Origin: Saccoglossus kowalevskii
Lineage: Eukaryota > Hemichordata > Enteropneusta > Harrimaniidae
Length of the DNA: 64,000 nt
NCBI RefSeq assembly: GCF_000003605.2
Contig: NW_003140817.1
Span: 1 to 64,000 of the forward strand
Direction: 5' to 3'
This document shows, one piece after another, positions 1-14,400 of this stretch (position 1 is the first letter of the stretch; every line of letters begins with the position of its first letter). A program made the position numbers and the translations under genes. The notes under the pieces were generated by a model, which saw only the letters and a program-made list of their open reading frames with translations, was not told the DNA's origin and made no database searches.

Positions 1-450
1 GTTTTGTTCAGCTCGAATTGCTTCTATTATGTCACCCATTGATGCTGCATTATTCCCATGTCTTCTAACCATTCCATTGCGATGTAGAATTCTCTTAAGT
101 TGGGATATACCCAACACAAAACCATGATTCAGAAATAAGGCATTTATTATTTCTTCATGTGTGTAACTAAGGGAGAAATACCAATAAATTAGATAATTTC
201 TATCTTGTGGGTGATGTCCCAAAGCTGGAGTGTATTCTAGCAGTCTCTGGGATAAATAGAAAGAAAAAACATCTAGATTATACATCAAGTATCGTTGGTA
301 TTAGTAGTAGTTATGAGAGAAAATGCTGCTAGTTAAAAACATTAACATACAACATGATATCCAAAAACATTGATTCAAAGACTATTCTTCTCTATAGTCT
401 TTGATTGATTACTAGTATGAAATAAATGAAAAAAGACTTACCCACGCCAT
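1..450 (-). CDS. N-terminal part of integrase-core (DDE) transposase-like gene, cut by window edge
   Basis: On the minus strand, 246 down to 1 is open for 82 codons and runs off the window. It reads RLLEYTPALGHHPQDRNYL, then YWYFSLSYTHEEIINALF, then a segment ending LKRILHRNGMVRR. The pattern 'YF-L-x-Y-x-EI-x3-L-x3-HG-x3-S/G-x3-L-(K/R)-R-x-L-x3-G-x2-RR' is typical, from memory, of the helix-turn-helix N-terminus of integrase-core transposase-like proteins common in cnidarians, lancelets and fish. A CCCAG acceptor with a pyrimidine tract ends at 247. A GTAAGT donor at 441-436 follows ATG-GCG-TGG (450-442), so a three-codon first exon joining in phase 0 across a 195-bp intron is plausible but inferred. 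No stop or frameshift is seen. The catalytic core would lie left of the window. It could be a mobile DNA transposon or a domesticated gene; the family name is uncertain. Confidence 0.55.
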
Positions 451-492
451 GAGGACCTGGATAAAGTGGTTGTTCTTCTTACTTCTTATCAC

Positions 493-564
493 TTTTGAAT
501 ATTGAATTATGCATTTTGAATTCTGAATTTTGAATTACGAAATTTGAAATCAGAATTTTGAATA
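493..564. repeat. Degenerate short tandem repeat, TTTTGAAT-like
   Basis: The motif TTTTGAAT or close variants (TTGAATT, TTTGAAAT, GAATTTTGAAT) recurs every 8-14 bases through this stretch. Units are imperfect and unequal, so it is an old simple repeat. It lies just upstream (on the minus strand) of the putative first exon of the transposase-like gene. Confidence 0.5.
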
Positions 565-3500
565 GTGATGAACCGTATCGGCCATCGTAGAGACGGGACT
601 ATCTCATGACTGATACCGACCGAACATATAGACTCGATTGAATATCAGCATTAGCATATAATTCGCACTTTGTATGCACATTTATACGTTTGGCGTTACA
701 AATTCAGTAAAAACAGTCAATTTGATCACAATCATTGTATTTCCAGGACTCAACATTTTATGTTGTCAAATTTGCTGTGTAACCTTTACACAGCCTGTGT
801 TAAAAAAAAAAAGATCAGATAAGACAACCAATGTTGTCTAGTTTAATTTTACAAAAACCAGAACAAATTGCTCGATATCTTAGAACAAAAATAAAAAAAA
901 TGTGTTTACTGAGACGTCGTCATCATAAAACCAATACAATACATTCACTATAATAACCATGTACACTAGGGCCTATACTGATATTTCGCTGTCAGTAATT
1001 GGCTTTTATTTCTCTGTTAATCGGAAAATAACCTGAAAGATGCATTGTGGATAACTTTTAGTATTTTTAAGCAAGAGCACGATACGTACCTCTTATAAGA
1101 TTACTGACCCAATCTCCCAAATGCCACACGGGGGTCACGGCTGGAAGCGCGCCCTCTATCAGCAAATTGTCATACTACTAGTACTTCGTACTCTCCATAT
1201 GAACGAGACTTCGTAATAATAAGTTGCCGCTGACAATAACATGGGGAAAATTGTGTTATTGTTTTCAGTTTTATTTTATATATTATGTTTATTTAACTGG
1301 AAATACGTTGATACGTAATTTCATATGCAAAAGAGTTCGTTTATTTGCTCCTGTCACGTTGCAATTTCGTCTGTGAGGGCAGTTATATTCGTTTCGGCAA
1401 TTGAAACCAAATATCAAGTTATGTGACAAGAATAGGCAATGACATTCCCCGCCTGGTTTGCTGGCGGCAATTTGACCTTTGACACGCCAAAGGTCAAAGG
1501 TAGGGCGATTGTTGATGTCGGGCTGTCAATTCGGAGATCGTATCGCCTGCAAATCAACTGCTGAACATGCGAAAACGTTTAAGGGGCGGGTAGATGTAAG
1601 TTACAGTTTTCGGTGACTATTGTTTTCTTTTTTGAGGTTTGACGTGATATAATTTTTTTCTCAAAGAAGCCAATTTCTCCTGAATCATGCAGATTACCCT
1701 GACTATTTCAAACCGTTGGCACCCCCTCCCCCAATAAAACAATGATTCACCCCTAATATAAAACTCCGTGCTTGCTTCACATCGGGCTCTGCTATACTTC
1801 ATAAGTACGGTGTGTATTCGGAATGGATGACGTAAGAGTAGGGGGTGTGGGTAGGAGGGGATCACTCACCCACACACATAGCAAATGACCGTGTCGTAGT
1901 TAAAGAATTAATAATAGGACACAGCATCCAGTGACACTACTACTCAGAAATAGCCATTACACGTCGTCTGTGTTCGTGAGAGTCAACGGGGCCACGTAAT
2001 GTGAAAATCAGGAAAATGCGCGAGTCATGCCTTCCACGCACGATTCACCGAGAACTAACACCCATCAAAATACAAACATGTGAGCTCTACTACATTGATA
2101 AACACTCGCGCATATTTCGTTGTTGTCGATAACCTGTCGCTTCGCGAGCAGATGTTGTTATGTGTTTTTTGTTTGGTTTTTTATTCACGCGGAATCATAA
2201 TCCGTCATACTATGTAAAGTAACAATGCAATACATTTCAATCCGTTGAACAAAACTGAAAGCAAATGTTCACTACATATGTGGCCAAGCACTGCGCGGTT
2301 ATGATGTATTGGTGAAGGCGGCAGTGGTGCGAGCAGTACGACGAAGGCTTTAACTGTGACGCTGACAGTGCGATCAGATACAGGCGCCCTTCGGAAGTAA
2401 GACAAGGATATGTGAACTAAGGGGAAAACTTCCCTTAAATATCATACCACTCATGCCTTCCGATATTAATTCACAATTATTTATCTCGAATAAAATGCGG
2501 AAACAGGGGTGTTGCAATATTGGTGCGATACGAATTGTCGTATCATGCATCGATGCGCACTTCTTTGAATAAGCCACGATGGGAAATGGGCGACATGTCG
2601 TAATTTTCTCTTTTTTACGAGGCCCACATCCTATGCCAAACGAATGTGTAACAGTATGTGTGAAACATTGGCATTAAATGCACCACCCGTACAATCCACG
2701 TGATTCATTTGTACAAGAACTCAAGTAGACAGACTTGACTTCGATGACGCGACAATGGATCCACTATACGGGACCCAGTGACACTAAGAACACCGTGTAT
2801 TAATAACGATTGTTTTCCGGTGTCGTTCTTAACGTCGCCAATTGTTTATAAGTAACTAGTATACCATTTGTAATAATGATTTAAAAGATATTACATATGT
2901 TGTTGTTTTTCCGAACGAGTGTGATTGGAAAGTCCACATGCTATAATAAATACCACGTATGGACAGTATACAATTGCCGTACTCAGTCGGTGTAGCTAAT
3001 GGCATAGAGGGAACACACGGCCATCTCAATTCCCCAGGACTCGTTTATACTTCCAACTTCCATTTAATAATACATTTATATTTAGATAGCGGAGGGATTA
3101 ACTTTGAAGTTACCCAGGAGCAAATAGACACACATATAGTGCGGGTGCATTTCTTTTAAACGTAATTATCGGTTGAACCTAACTAAGCGATATCCGTCCA
3201 GCCTTGACGAATTGTGATCTTATTATCAATGCACTAATGCTGCCACTGTGGGGGAGTAAAATATAGATTTATTGGCATACATCCACTGAAAAATTGTTTA
3301 CACAACACTGTGCATTCGGAATATCTACCTGGCTCTTGGTACGATGAAACCCCGATGGCGTGTGAGTGACAGCCAGTCACTGTCGTTTAAAAATACGATT
3401 GTTACGGTCCACTTCATTCCGGTCAGTTTTTGTTTGGAAATGATGCACCTTTGTCAATAACTCACTGCGTTGTCAGCCATATAACGGCCTTTATTTAAAC

Positions 3501-5470
3501 ATCAAGTTTCAGCATTCTCAGTACTGCCGATTTTTACTCTTCGCCTGTCATGTCTGTCCCAAATGTGTGTGTATGTTCTACTCCCTGTATTTCAATGTGC
3601 AGCGCGACCCGGACGAGGCTATTCGAATCCATGAACTTACGGCAATGTGCGTGAACTGTTGGTGTGTTGCGACATTGAGAATATCAGTGCTGGACACAAT
3701 CCGGTCGCATTTTTATTGCGGTGTTGCATCGGGGCTTACATCGTCCAAATCGAACTCCGGTGTAAACATGCTCCCCGCGATGGCGGTAGCGGAAATAACA
3801 TACCTAAACTGACGAAGATGGCGGGTCCCAGGGCATCGGGTTGTTCAATCCATGTTCAATCCAAGTGCACGTGACAATGTAGTGCGCCGACTTGATGAGC
3901 ACTCGAGCGCGATCACCGTGGGTGTGTACTACCATGTGGCCGACGTCTCTCGGTAGATCACAACCATGCATCATGACCGTCACATCGTCTGCACTCGCGG
4001 ATTGCAGCGGAAGGGGGTGATCTTGTTTAGCCTAAACAAACAAATATGCACCTTTACTCCTTACACGATCTAGACACTGGAAGTATAACTCCGAGTAGTA
4101 GTAGTAGTCACTGGTGGACACGAACAACTGAGTCTGTCGTTCACAGAGCGGGATCGATCGACAGTTTGGTAATGTATCAAGGCGGCACACTATACATATC
4201 ATCCCCGGGTGTAATGGTACATAGATAATCGGCGAGGAAATGCATTGCTACAGGATTGAATAGTTTTGAAGGAATGTGCTGTTAACATGCGACTATCGCC
4301 AATTGAAAATATTAATGGTTTACACATATTTCAATTAAATACTTTCCATATACAGATAAACAAATATTAAAGCAGTCGTTGTTGGTTTTGAGTCGGGTGA
4401 ATATAATACTTAAATTATACAAAATATTTTAAAATTATTTAATAATCAATGTAACATGATGTGCGTTAGAGTTTTCATCAACATGTGTTGTTGGTCCACC
4501 CATAGACACACAAACACGCGATAGTACGTCCGTGGTCAAACACATCATAGATCTCGTTTTACCACCATGAACGCAGTGATGAACGTATTAGCCGCCACGA
4601 GGCACATTTCTTCTACACGCGTTATTCTCGACTGAGGATCCCTTTTCGGCGAAAGAGAACAAAAACAACACGCAGATGGAACATAACGAACGTGTGTAAA
4701 TTTGAAACTTTACGAAAACACTGAAATGTTATTTCTGTGGGAGCGTCACGTATTCACGCTCGCTCGAATGTGCCTTTGGCGACCCTACGAAAACACGTAT
4801 TTGTGCTACACAGGAACAAAGCGAAGCGAAGGCGCTTCGGGCAACGGTGGGGGATGTCAAGGCTGCGTCCGGGTCCGTGAGTGGTTTGAATCCACCGGCC
4901 AATGTGTTTGTTTGAAGACGGTGAAAGAAATACACGAGTTGAGGGAGTTTGCACGAACAATGGTGAAAAACGCAATTAATTTAAAATTAAATTAAAATAA
5001 AATAACAATGCCATCCAACTGATCATCCTTACGCGTTTGTGTAATATCAACGCTGCTGTGTATAATTGTCATTACACATACAGAAAAGCGCACAGTTAAT
5101 GGCTTCTATCCAACGTTCGACTTAGCCGCAACCTTGAAGTCACGAATTTATAGTGTATCCACGGTGTTAGTAGCTAACCCGGACAAAGCTAAGAACTTCA
5201 ATAATTAGGGTTCATCCCATCATGTTCTGCCTTTGCGAGGTTCACTGGTTTTTACCTCTTTGCTCGACGTGTGTCCTGCAAAACTATTTACCAGTACCAT
5301 GTCATATAGGGCACGCCACTCAATTTCGGTCATCGTTTTTGTTGACATCCCCCACGAACTAGAACAACAACGGGGCAACATGAGTGTTGTGGTAGAACAC
5401 AACCACGTCCCTCGACGATGTGTTGACATGGGTTTTGGACAGTGTCTGGAACAGCTCAGAGAAGCTTATC

Positions 5471-5497
5471 TATTTATAAACAGTGACGTCACTGTTT
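5471..5497 (-). promoter_or_regulatory. 20-bp palindrome with full CRE (TGACGTCA) beside a TATA-like box
   Basis: Positions 5478-5497 read AAACAGTGACGTCACTGTTT, a perfect 20-base palindrome centred on the consensus CREB/ATF site TGACGTCA (5484-5491). Immediately beside it, read on the minus strand, is TATAAATA (5478-5471). CRE followed closely by TATA is the arrangement of many inducible promoters. A leftward transcript would start roughly 25-30 bases further left, near 5445. A short leftward reading frame (69 codons from 5429) follows, but I do not recognise its product. The match is direct sequence observation; promoter activity is inference. Confidence 0.35.
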
Positions 5498-8400
5498 CAT
5501 GAACGAGATAAAGAAGCCATATAAGTGCCAACATTAGTGGATTTTTTTTTATTGACAAGGTGGCAGCCCCGCCCCTCTACGATAGCTTCTGACAACGAGA
5601 CAACCAATGGGCAAGCAGTATACGCTGAACGTGTTACGGTGCATTGGTTGTACACTACGTAAACATTAGCCACATGTGTGGTTTTGGCTTACACTCCATC
5701 TACCCTCTTGAAGGCTGTTTAGTTTTTGTGTGCAAGAATATCCCTGACTTCATTACAAGTGGACATACGAGGAAAAAGGAATGCAGCCACGGCCGGGAGG
5801 CGCGGAGAAAGAGGCTTCGTTAATACTTCACAGTCACACCATGTCCTTTGTCCCCGCCATTTTATCGGAACCAGGCAGAGAATTGTCGCTTTTCTATGCA
5901 TGCTGTATGCTTTTTTTTCTTTCTCGAGAACAGTGATGACCCCTATATAGAGGTATTCACGCGTGGAAGATGGCTGTCACCTACTATGCTGTGTCTTCGT
6001 GTGCCATATATTGTGGTTTTGTGGCGCAAATCACGTCGAACACGCAGCCATTTAGTATCGAGGTAAGGGCCAGCCCGGGGCTTGGTATGCGAACACTGGA
6101 CTATTCGCCCTGTACATGCCACGTGACTGGAAAATCCGGTGCAATGTCAACTTCGTACCGATGCCCCAGTTTTTTTTCATTTCGTATTTCTTCGTTTACT
6201 ATAATTTGTTTTCTGTTTTGAAAGTGGACAGTTTTTCTCGATTATGTGTTTGAAGTGGTCGTAGTAAAATATTGGTCACCAATCAATCATTCCGTGTGTG
6301 TCTTGTATTGTGTACGAGTGTTGAATAGCGTTGGTCAACCTGGGAGATACATACGATATGCGAGTTGAACTACGTCACTATACATCAGTGGATCACGGGG
6401 CCAGCTAAGTTACATTTCTCCGCTCCCTGCCAATTCTTCCGTTCTGCTTACACAAAATGCAAATCAGGCCAGACAATAGCCTTCTCTTAACATATAATGA
6501 AATCGCCTTCAGGATCGTATACGCTTTGTTCAACCTGAATAGCCATTGAAAAAGTGGATCGATGTATGGCTAGAAAAAAAAAACGCTTTGGCTGAATTCA
6601 CTGCCCGCCCAGAAAGCTATAGAAACACATATGTATTTTCGATTTAACTGCCGAGTACGGTACTTATTACACCCGGTCAGTTAACGTACATCGAACAACC
6701 GACACAGGCGACCTTGTTCTATAGCAAAGCTACTGTAATTTCGATTCTCTCGTCTCTTTCAATATACTAGTAATGCTCGACACACCGAGCCAGTGACTCA
6801 GTGACAGTGCATCATTTCGCCTATCCCACTGAAAGATTTCACTGACGCCTGGGAACAGTTAACTCTAAAACACGGACAGCTGAGGTATTTTAATTTAAAT
6901 TTTCCATCCCGACTGTATGTTTGAGTTTTATTCACGTAGTTTACTTTGCTTTTAGTTCGACAAAACACTCAATGCTTGGGTGCCAACGAGATTCTGCAAT
7001 ATATATATATATAAATAACCACTTAACGGCGCCCATCCCGATCCCGGAGGAAAATCAATGTGTGTTAGGAGCATTATGACCTCTAAAAATCATGGCAATC
7101 ACTGTGATTGGAAGCGACACTCCAATTCGCATTTAACATGGCATTGTGTACTGCTTAAACTTGGCGATGTTTTCTCGCGGCAGAGTAAAATAGGTTAATC
7201 ACGTGTCTATGCGTACCGCCATGTCCTACGCACAGCTGTACTGTACTGTACTGTGTAGCATATTGTTCGTTATTTTTAGACTCCGTGCAGTATAGTATTC
7301 AAATCGACTCTCAGACTGGAAGCCGATTTGGCGTTCGACGGATTGCATTTCGATACTCGCCATATAACCGATAACATTAATAGTACATTTCTTATTAGTT
7401 TTTTTTTATCATGGAATAGCTCGTATAATGTCACAATTTTCAGTTGAAACGGGGTAAATGTTCGAGTAAATGTGTGCGAATATTTCTGCAAAACGTCCCA
7501 AGCTACAACAATCTAATCGCCAAGGGTTTCACACTATACCTATTTCGCGTACGAGTACAAGTGAACAGTAACAGCGCGACAGATAGATATACCGCTGCTG
7601 CAACGTGGATACACAATCTATAGTTGGAGGACGTGATCGTCAGCCATACACGAGACGCTTGTAGACACACTTATAAAGACAATTTTAGATATTACAGTAT
7701 TGCCTATTATTCAATATGTTTCAATCTATATGTTTTAAATTTTATTCCTGGCATATTCTCGGCATATATTGCTTCACGCGAGGAATGTATATGTAGCATG
7801 CCACCCTAGGAATCCGATTCGGAGCCAAACCAACCACTATCGACATCTTGTCAGACAGGCTTTCAAAACTGATGGAACTGTATTTATTGATGGATAATTT
7901 TGCATGTAGTCGCCCAACACAAGTAACACATTTCATGCAATAACTCTACTTTTTACTGTCACGCGAAGAACATAATCATCTGTGTTTGTCATTCGACAAA
8001 GAAAACAAAAATCTGCATCGGTATTATGCTCCAATCCCCCTTTTTTAAAAACAGAGACTGGGTGGACCGGTTTGCTGTGTAAATTGCCCACACGAACTTG
8101 CATCGTTAAATGGGTGGGGTTTACTCATCACAGCGGTAAAAGGGACTGTAATGATCCTGCCACAGTACAGCGCTTATCTTGCGCTATGGTAACCATGTTA
8201 GGATATATACTTGTGGTGCATGTGTTTTGAAATATGCAAAATAAAATAATTATTCAGGAATAGTTTATGTAATACACAACATTAGGTCGCAGTTTTACTC
8301 CTTTTTTTATATAAATAAACCACTCACACGGGAGACAAAGACGGCGACAAATGGCCACCGTACATCGGTAATATTGTCTACAAAATTGGTTGTTTTTTTA

Positions 8401-11400
8401 CAGGTCCATGGAAGTTCGCATAGCTATTGTACGTGTCGCCATCATATAATATCGTTTTGTGTGTGTGCTGCTGTAGTGGAGTGTGACCAAATTGTAAGGG
8501 CATATAATAGCTACAATAATTGGGGATTTTATTCGAACACATATCTACGTTTTTAGTCTTCTAACTTTTGCAAATGAGAAAGACGGTAGTAGGTGAAGGC
8601 GGGAGTTTAGTTTCTATTATCTCTGATTTCTGTAGTTTCTGAAAGGATAAAAATAATAAAATTGTGCTGTGGATGGTTTATGTTAATATACGGTATATAT
8701 ACCACGGAAATATATAGATTCGCTGCTTGGACTCGGGATACGCAATGCGCTTCGGGGCCGCATGTGAAGCCGAAGTCACCAAGCAGTGTCGAACCTATAA
8801 GGCCGGTTAAATGGGCTGGATCTGCGAAGCCCTCGTTTAGAAATCAATCACACACCCGCGGTCACGTGTTTTATTGTACGCTTCTTTCCTAGTGTATTTG
8901 CTGTTCCCGAAGTCTACATGCACGCCTCCGAATCATTGAAGCTACGCGAGTACTAGTGTTGGATCAACAAAACATAGCCAAAATCGGTTTCATGATTTGT
9001 AGCTCAACCTTTTTACAGGTTATATGTACACGTATAGATCTCTTTTACCCTGACTTCTCAGAAATTACGTATACACCTTTAACAAAATTGTATTAATTGT
9101 GTTCCGTGTGTAAGGAACATGTGCATTTCGGTTAGATGGTATTATGATACAAGTATAAATCTGCAGCCGAGTGACCATGGGTAGGTAAGCGGTGCCGACG
9201 AAAAAGTCTACAACGCGAGGTAAATATTCCTCGTAAGAATCAGCGATTCTTGGGTGGGAACCTACTGGGTGTGTAATGTGGACTGACGTATGCTGCGTTA
9301 TATATGTGGCTGGCACCATGACTATACCAGGGACTCGGTATCACTTACATCATACGGAGTCAGTCGTGCAGTTATAGCGTTCGAATGAAGGCACTCAACT
9401 TCGACTACTACTACACGTCCTCGTTAAGCGATTCATAGATTGGGCGAATTTGGAAATTTGCCATGTCATCGCTGGTGTCACGCGGGAGAGGGAGGGGGGT
9501 GTATCGTGTACTATTTATAAATGAAAATAACATCCTAGTATAAGCTGCAGATGACATATTTAAATTGTTAATTTTGGTTTTAATAGCCCCAAAATACATA
9601 GGATTTGCCACAGCGCGATCAGTATTACCACGGGTGGTGCGATAAAAAGGCTCAGTTTTCGAAAGGAAAGTTCATATTTTTTCACCGGGAGAAGTACGAT
9701 TTTTTTGCACATATTACGATATACAAGTATACGTCCATTTATAAAACGAATATATATTGGGCGTGCGCGGCATGCTCACAACTGTTTACGTACACGTGTA
9801 CCGCCTATACATGCTTAAACACGGCATCACGTGTGTACCGACGAAGTCAGAGTCGAGTATTCACAAATTGCCACCGTACGATATACGAAGGGCGAGTTAG
9901 ACGACATACTAATTGCATTTTGGGAAGGGAGATTAATACAGTAACGCTTGTCCATAGACAGTCTTTGTAGAAAGCACACATCTCACATACACACGCGGAA
10001 TATTATAGCCTGTGCCGTCGTATGTCATAACGCGATGAGTGCTTTTGTGTTCTCGTATCGGTGCCGGCGCCCATGCAGGCACTCGGTACGAGCCAATTCG
10101 TCTGGGCCCATCAGCATAATGCATGTATTTTGCAGTATCGGTGAAACGGAGCAGCTGTATTTCTTAAAGCATAGTGCTCCATAGAATTTGGAATTTTATG
10201 TATACGCAGGGGGAAATATACGAGGAAATCGGATGAGCCTTTTGCCCTTGCTTCCGAATCGAAGCGCGATGATCGCGAAAGTGAAAATAGTGTAACCATT
10301 TGCGTACAACTCTACTGGGAAACCACGGCGATGTATAGAGTGTATACCAGTTTGGTTGTTCTCATTTCGGGTTCCAGGTCAAACGAAAACAAAATAAAGA
10401 TACGACATATACTTAGCTGTCTTCTGTAATTCGCTATAAATCACGTTCGTTAAAACCCTGTCGAACGCGGAAAAAATACGGCAGTATAATACAGTCGTTG
10501 CTATGGCAACTCGAAGCTGATCTCTTTCAGTCTGATGTCATTAGAATGTTCAAAATTCACGCATCTGGACTGGAATAAACGATTTAAATATAATATCGAG
10601 GTGGCGCATAATTCACGTTATTTTCAAATCAGTCTTTAACATAGAATGATGTCCCTGCTATCTGTTGTAAAAAGCGAATACCCTCGTCTCGGCACATACC
10701 TCTCGTCACGTGGGCGATCTTTGCACTTACGGCGTAATGAGGTCAAATAATTCCTTTCGCAGCACGCTATTTATTAATAATTTTCCCGGATTATGAAAGG
10801 GGAGATTAACGTGTCAAAGATTGTCCCACCTTGCGATTACTATAAGAAACATTTCACCGTAATCCAAGGTTTAGGCACCGATATGGTCACGGAAATGTTT
10901 GGTATTCTTTGTTATTTTTTACACAATTTTCAAGTTGGCAGTACAGTTGCTTACTATAGATAGCTTCTTCATTGACACGATACTCTCCTGTAGCCCACAC
11001 TGTGCAGCGAATGGAATGTCTCGTCTTTGCATGCACGGTTCGCCACAGCTCCGAGCCAGCCACGTCTATGATGTCGTGTATCAAGCTCCGCTCTGTCCAC
11101 GGCAATTACTCGGCCGATGCTATATCAGTGGAAATTCGATTTGGTTGCCAGGTAACCTTTCCTCTGACTCATCTTTCAGTATATGACAGTACTCCAAAAC
11201 TCCAAAGTCCAAAATAACTTCTAAAAGAAAACCTCGTAACAGAAGTTGAATCTCGAGCAACAATTAAAATTTTATATCATTTTGTAGGGAAGTTAAAATG
11301 AATATGCTTTTTTCTGTTTAAGTAAATAATGCAGCTGTAAAGTAAATGGTCCTACCAGTTCATGTCGTCACTGTCGCCGGCAGTTGCGTGCGACCAGAGC

Positions 11401-14400
11401 TTTGACTAGTATAAGGTATATACAGATATGCACAGTTCATTATGTACATCTTACTTAAGGCAATATTACTCTTTGTTGGTCCTATTATAATATTACGTTA
11501 TTTGATATTTCACATCACCACTCTGGATGCGCCACCAGGAACAAAATGTGATCGCGGCGACTGCCACAAATAGGAATTAATTCAAACATTGTAGTCTCGG
11601 CATGACGGATACATTGTGGAGATATATAAGAATATGCATATTTGGGTTGCAAATGGAGTTAGACTGAAAAGACTGCACTTAAAAAACCTCGCAAGAATTT
11701 GCTTTCTCTCAATGTCACAGACCCATTCATTCGCCCTACTACATGAATGGCGTGGCCTATGGGCACTGTATCGATAGCCATCATGACAAGCCGGAATAAG
11801 TTGGTGAACTCGGGGATCAGAGGAGTTTACCTTGACGGAAAGCGCAGTCAAGATTGTCGGAGCGTTGGAAACACTTGGCCATGAACGAGAGCAATGGAAA
11901 TAGACTAACTATAGAATGTACTTTACCTAAACTCGTATGTCATTCTGTTGTCAGAATTGTAAAATGATAAGCGTACAATTTCATACTCCCTCTAGGTAGC
12001 CCTGAGATATACAAGTTATTGTTTACTATTTGTGATTTTGATAATGGCTTGGGGACCACGATTAATATTTAAACCAACAATTAATATATGGTATATATAC
12101 CCCAGGGTATACGATATATATTTAATATACACCCCTGGTGTCGTCGGCGCCATTTTGGGGAGAATAACAACTGCCTATGATCACTCGTTTGTTTCAACAC
12201 GAGGGTGCCAAACGTTCGTGTACTTAGTTGAATGGCACGTTGTCCTGCTTATGTAAGTCGTTCTAATCGTGCTAATTACCATCATGGGGCAAACAAATGA
12301 AGTAAGTGTTCGGAAGGTGTCATGACCACATACCTTCTTTTTTTCTGGAGTACAATACTGTGCTGGGTTACAATATGAGCAGAAGAAACCAACAGTGCCA
12401 TTCAAAAATTGAGAGAGAGAAAAACGAGCACCGATGGATTTAATCAACAGATGTGTTTGTTATAATGATTAGAACTGGTTCGTTTCCAAGCGATGTTTCG
12501 CAAGCGATCGCATTGACGCCAGTTATACTATGATAGTAATTGAGGGCCAGGCGATACATGCAGTATTCAGTGTTCGAAAAAAAAACCCGTTGATTAGGAC
12601 CCACCACCTGCCGGCCTGGACCTCTCGTCTGACAGGGGCCTTCGAGAAAATGAACACAGCTTTGAACCATACGAGTTCATAGTGATATGGCTGAAAAAAT
12701 ATGTTTGCCAACACCTGTCTCAATGCTTATATCGAATTCCTTCTCCGTACTTTTCCGCTCGCGCCAAATGCTCATTGTATCACTGTTATATCAGGGAACG
12801 GCCTCCATGGCAGTATAGTCGTGAATAGTAAACACACGCGAAATCGTTGGCGATGTTTCAAGCCTCGGTGAAAATGCCAAGGCGAGATCAACATGTAAAT
12901 TTCGGAACTATGGCGTTTTGTTAGACTGTGATCGACCTTCCAATTACGTTTGTTGTATATGGTGAATTTGTCGGACGGGTGAAATATATAAATATTCAAA
13001 TCCGGTGACTTAAACATTAAATTGTATTTTTCAACTCGGGTGACAAATTACAGGGAGAGTATGAGTCGCCGACTATGACACCAAAGCACGGACAGTATGG
13101 AGGGTTTTTAGCACAGGCAGCATGTAAATCATCTTTATTGCTAGGTGACATTGCGCTGTTTGTGAGAAAACCATAAAAGCACGTCTTGCGTTGGAAACTA
13201 CATACCAACAACAACGGGAAAATGAATGGTCCCTCCGCTTCGCTCCATAACTATTTCTAGCGGCTGATTGTTATTCAGGCTTTGCTCCCTTTGAGTCTTG
13301 AAGCTCGGCAAGCAATTGACTCGTGCAATAATAAAGAGTCGGCGATCCGTTTCGACCGTGCCCAAGACCCCAGGCCCAATGTGTCCCAGGTAGACAAGTG
13401 CATTTGGTCGTAGGGGTGGTGCCTTTAAAAGCCGTGTTCTAAAGGTGTAAAAAGTGTCGCGTTCCGTGAGTTCGTCATCATTTCAGCGAAAAAATCTCAG
13501 TCTAACTGCTTATGTTTCATTTGTTTTCTGGTAAATAGGCGTTTTTATTTCAGTTTTCATGACCCCATGTGTTTCCGGTCGATTGTACGTGTTGGACGCA
13601 CCCTCAAAATCAACTGGACCGACACACGCACCACCAACTCGATAGTTGACAATCAATGCGTGTCTATTCAGACGAGGGGTCCCTGAAACCGACAAGCCAT
13701 TATTCTAAATAATAGATAAGAGTTTTGTCTGAGCCAATCAGGACCCTGTTTACTTTGTACAGACAGTAGTGTGGCACAATGCAAGCAATGCAATGTGTAG
13801 CGATAAAACCACACCACTAGCCACACAGCACTGACTAAGAAAAAGCAACATACTACAGTCAGCATCAATCAAATAGCGAATGATTCCATTCTCTTTATGC
13901 TCACGGATCTATCCTGCAGTTCTCTCTCTCCCTGGCACCGTCGCCTCAGTACCGTAAGTATTCCCTGTAAGTTTGTTTTTTTTCTCGCAGCGCACGTTCT
14001 GTTTTACGTGTGCCTTCTTGAATCAGAACTGGCCGATTTCAAAGTTGTTTCCCGCAAACTTCGTCCACGAAGCCTGCGGTCCCAAATGTTTCGGCTTTTC
14101 GGCGCTCCATTCTTGGGCCCATATAATCACGAATAATTTTTCTGTCTTTTCCGAGTAATCGGCCAGCGTATGGTGTTTTGTGTTCAACACAGAAGATCCG
14201 TTTGACCGTTAATTTTAGCTTTACGTTTGCTTTCGTGTCGTGGTTTCTCTGTTTTGTCCCCGCCTTGTACGCATATGATCGAACGTGGTACCACAGTGCA
14301 GTGCAGTCTCTGTGCATTCACACGCTCTCTACATGCTTGTCGTCAGCGAAAACAAACACACTGGCTCCCGACACCGATGCTGACCGCCACGTTGTTTGCT

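Noticed and set aside
9605-9970. 121-codon + strand frame in the CpG-rich region
   Set aside because: Composition like translated random DNA (Tyr/Cys/His-rich), no family resemblance, no splice support.
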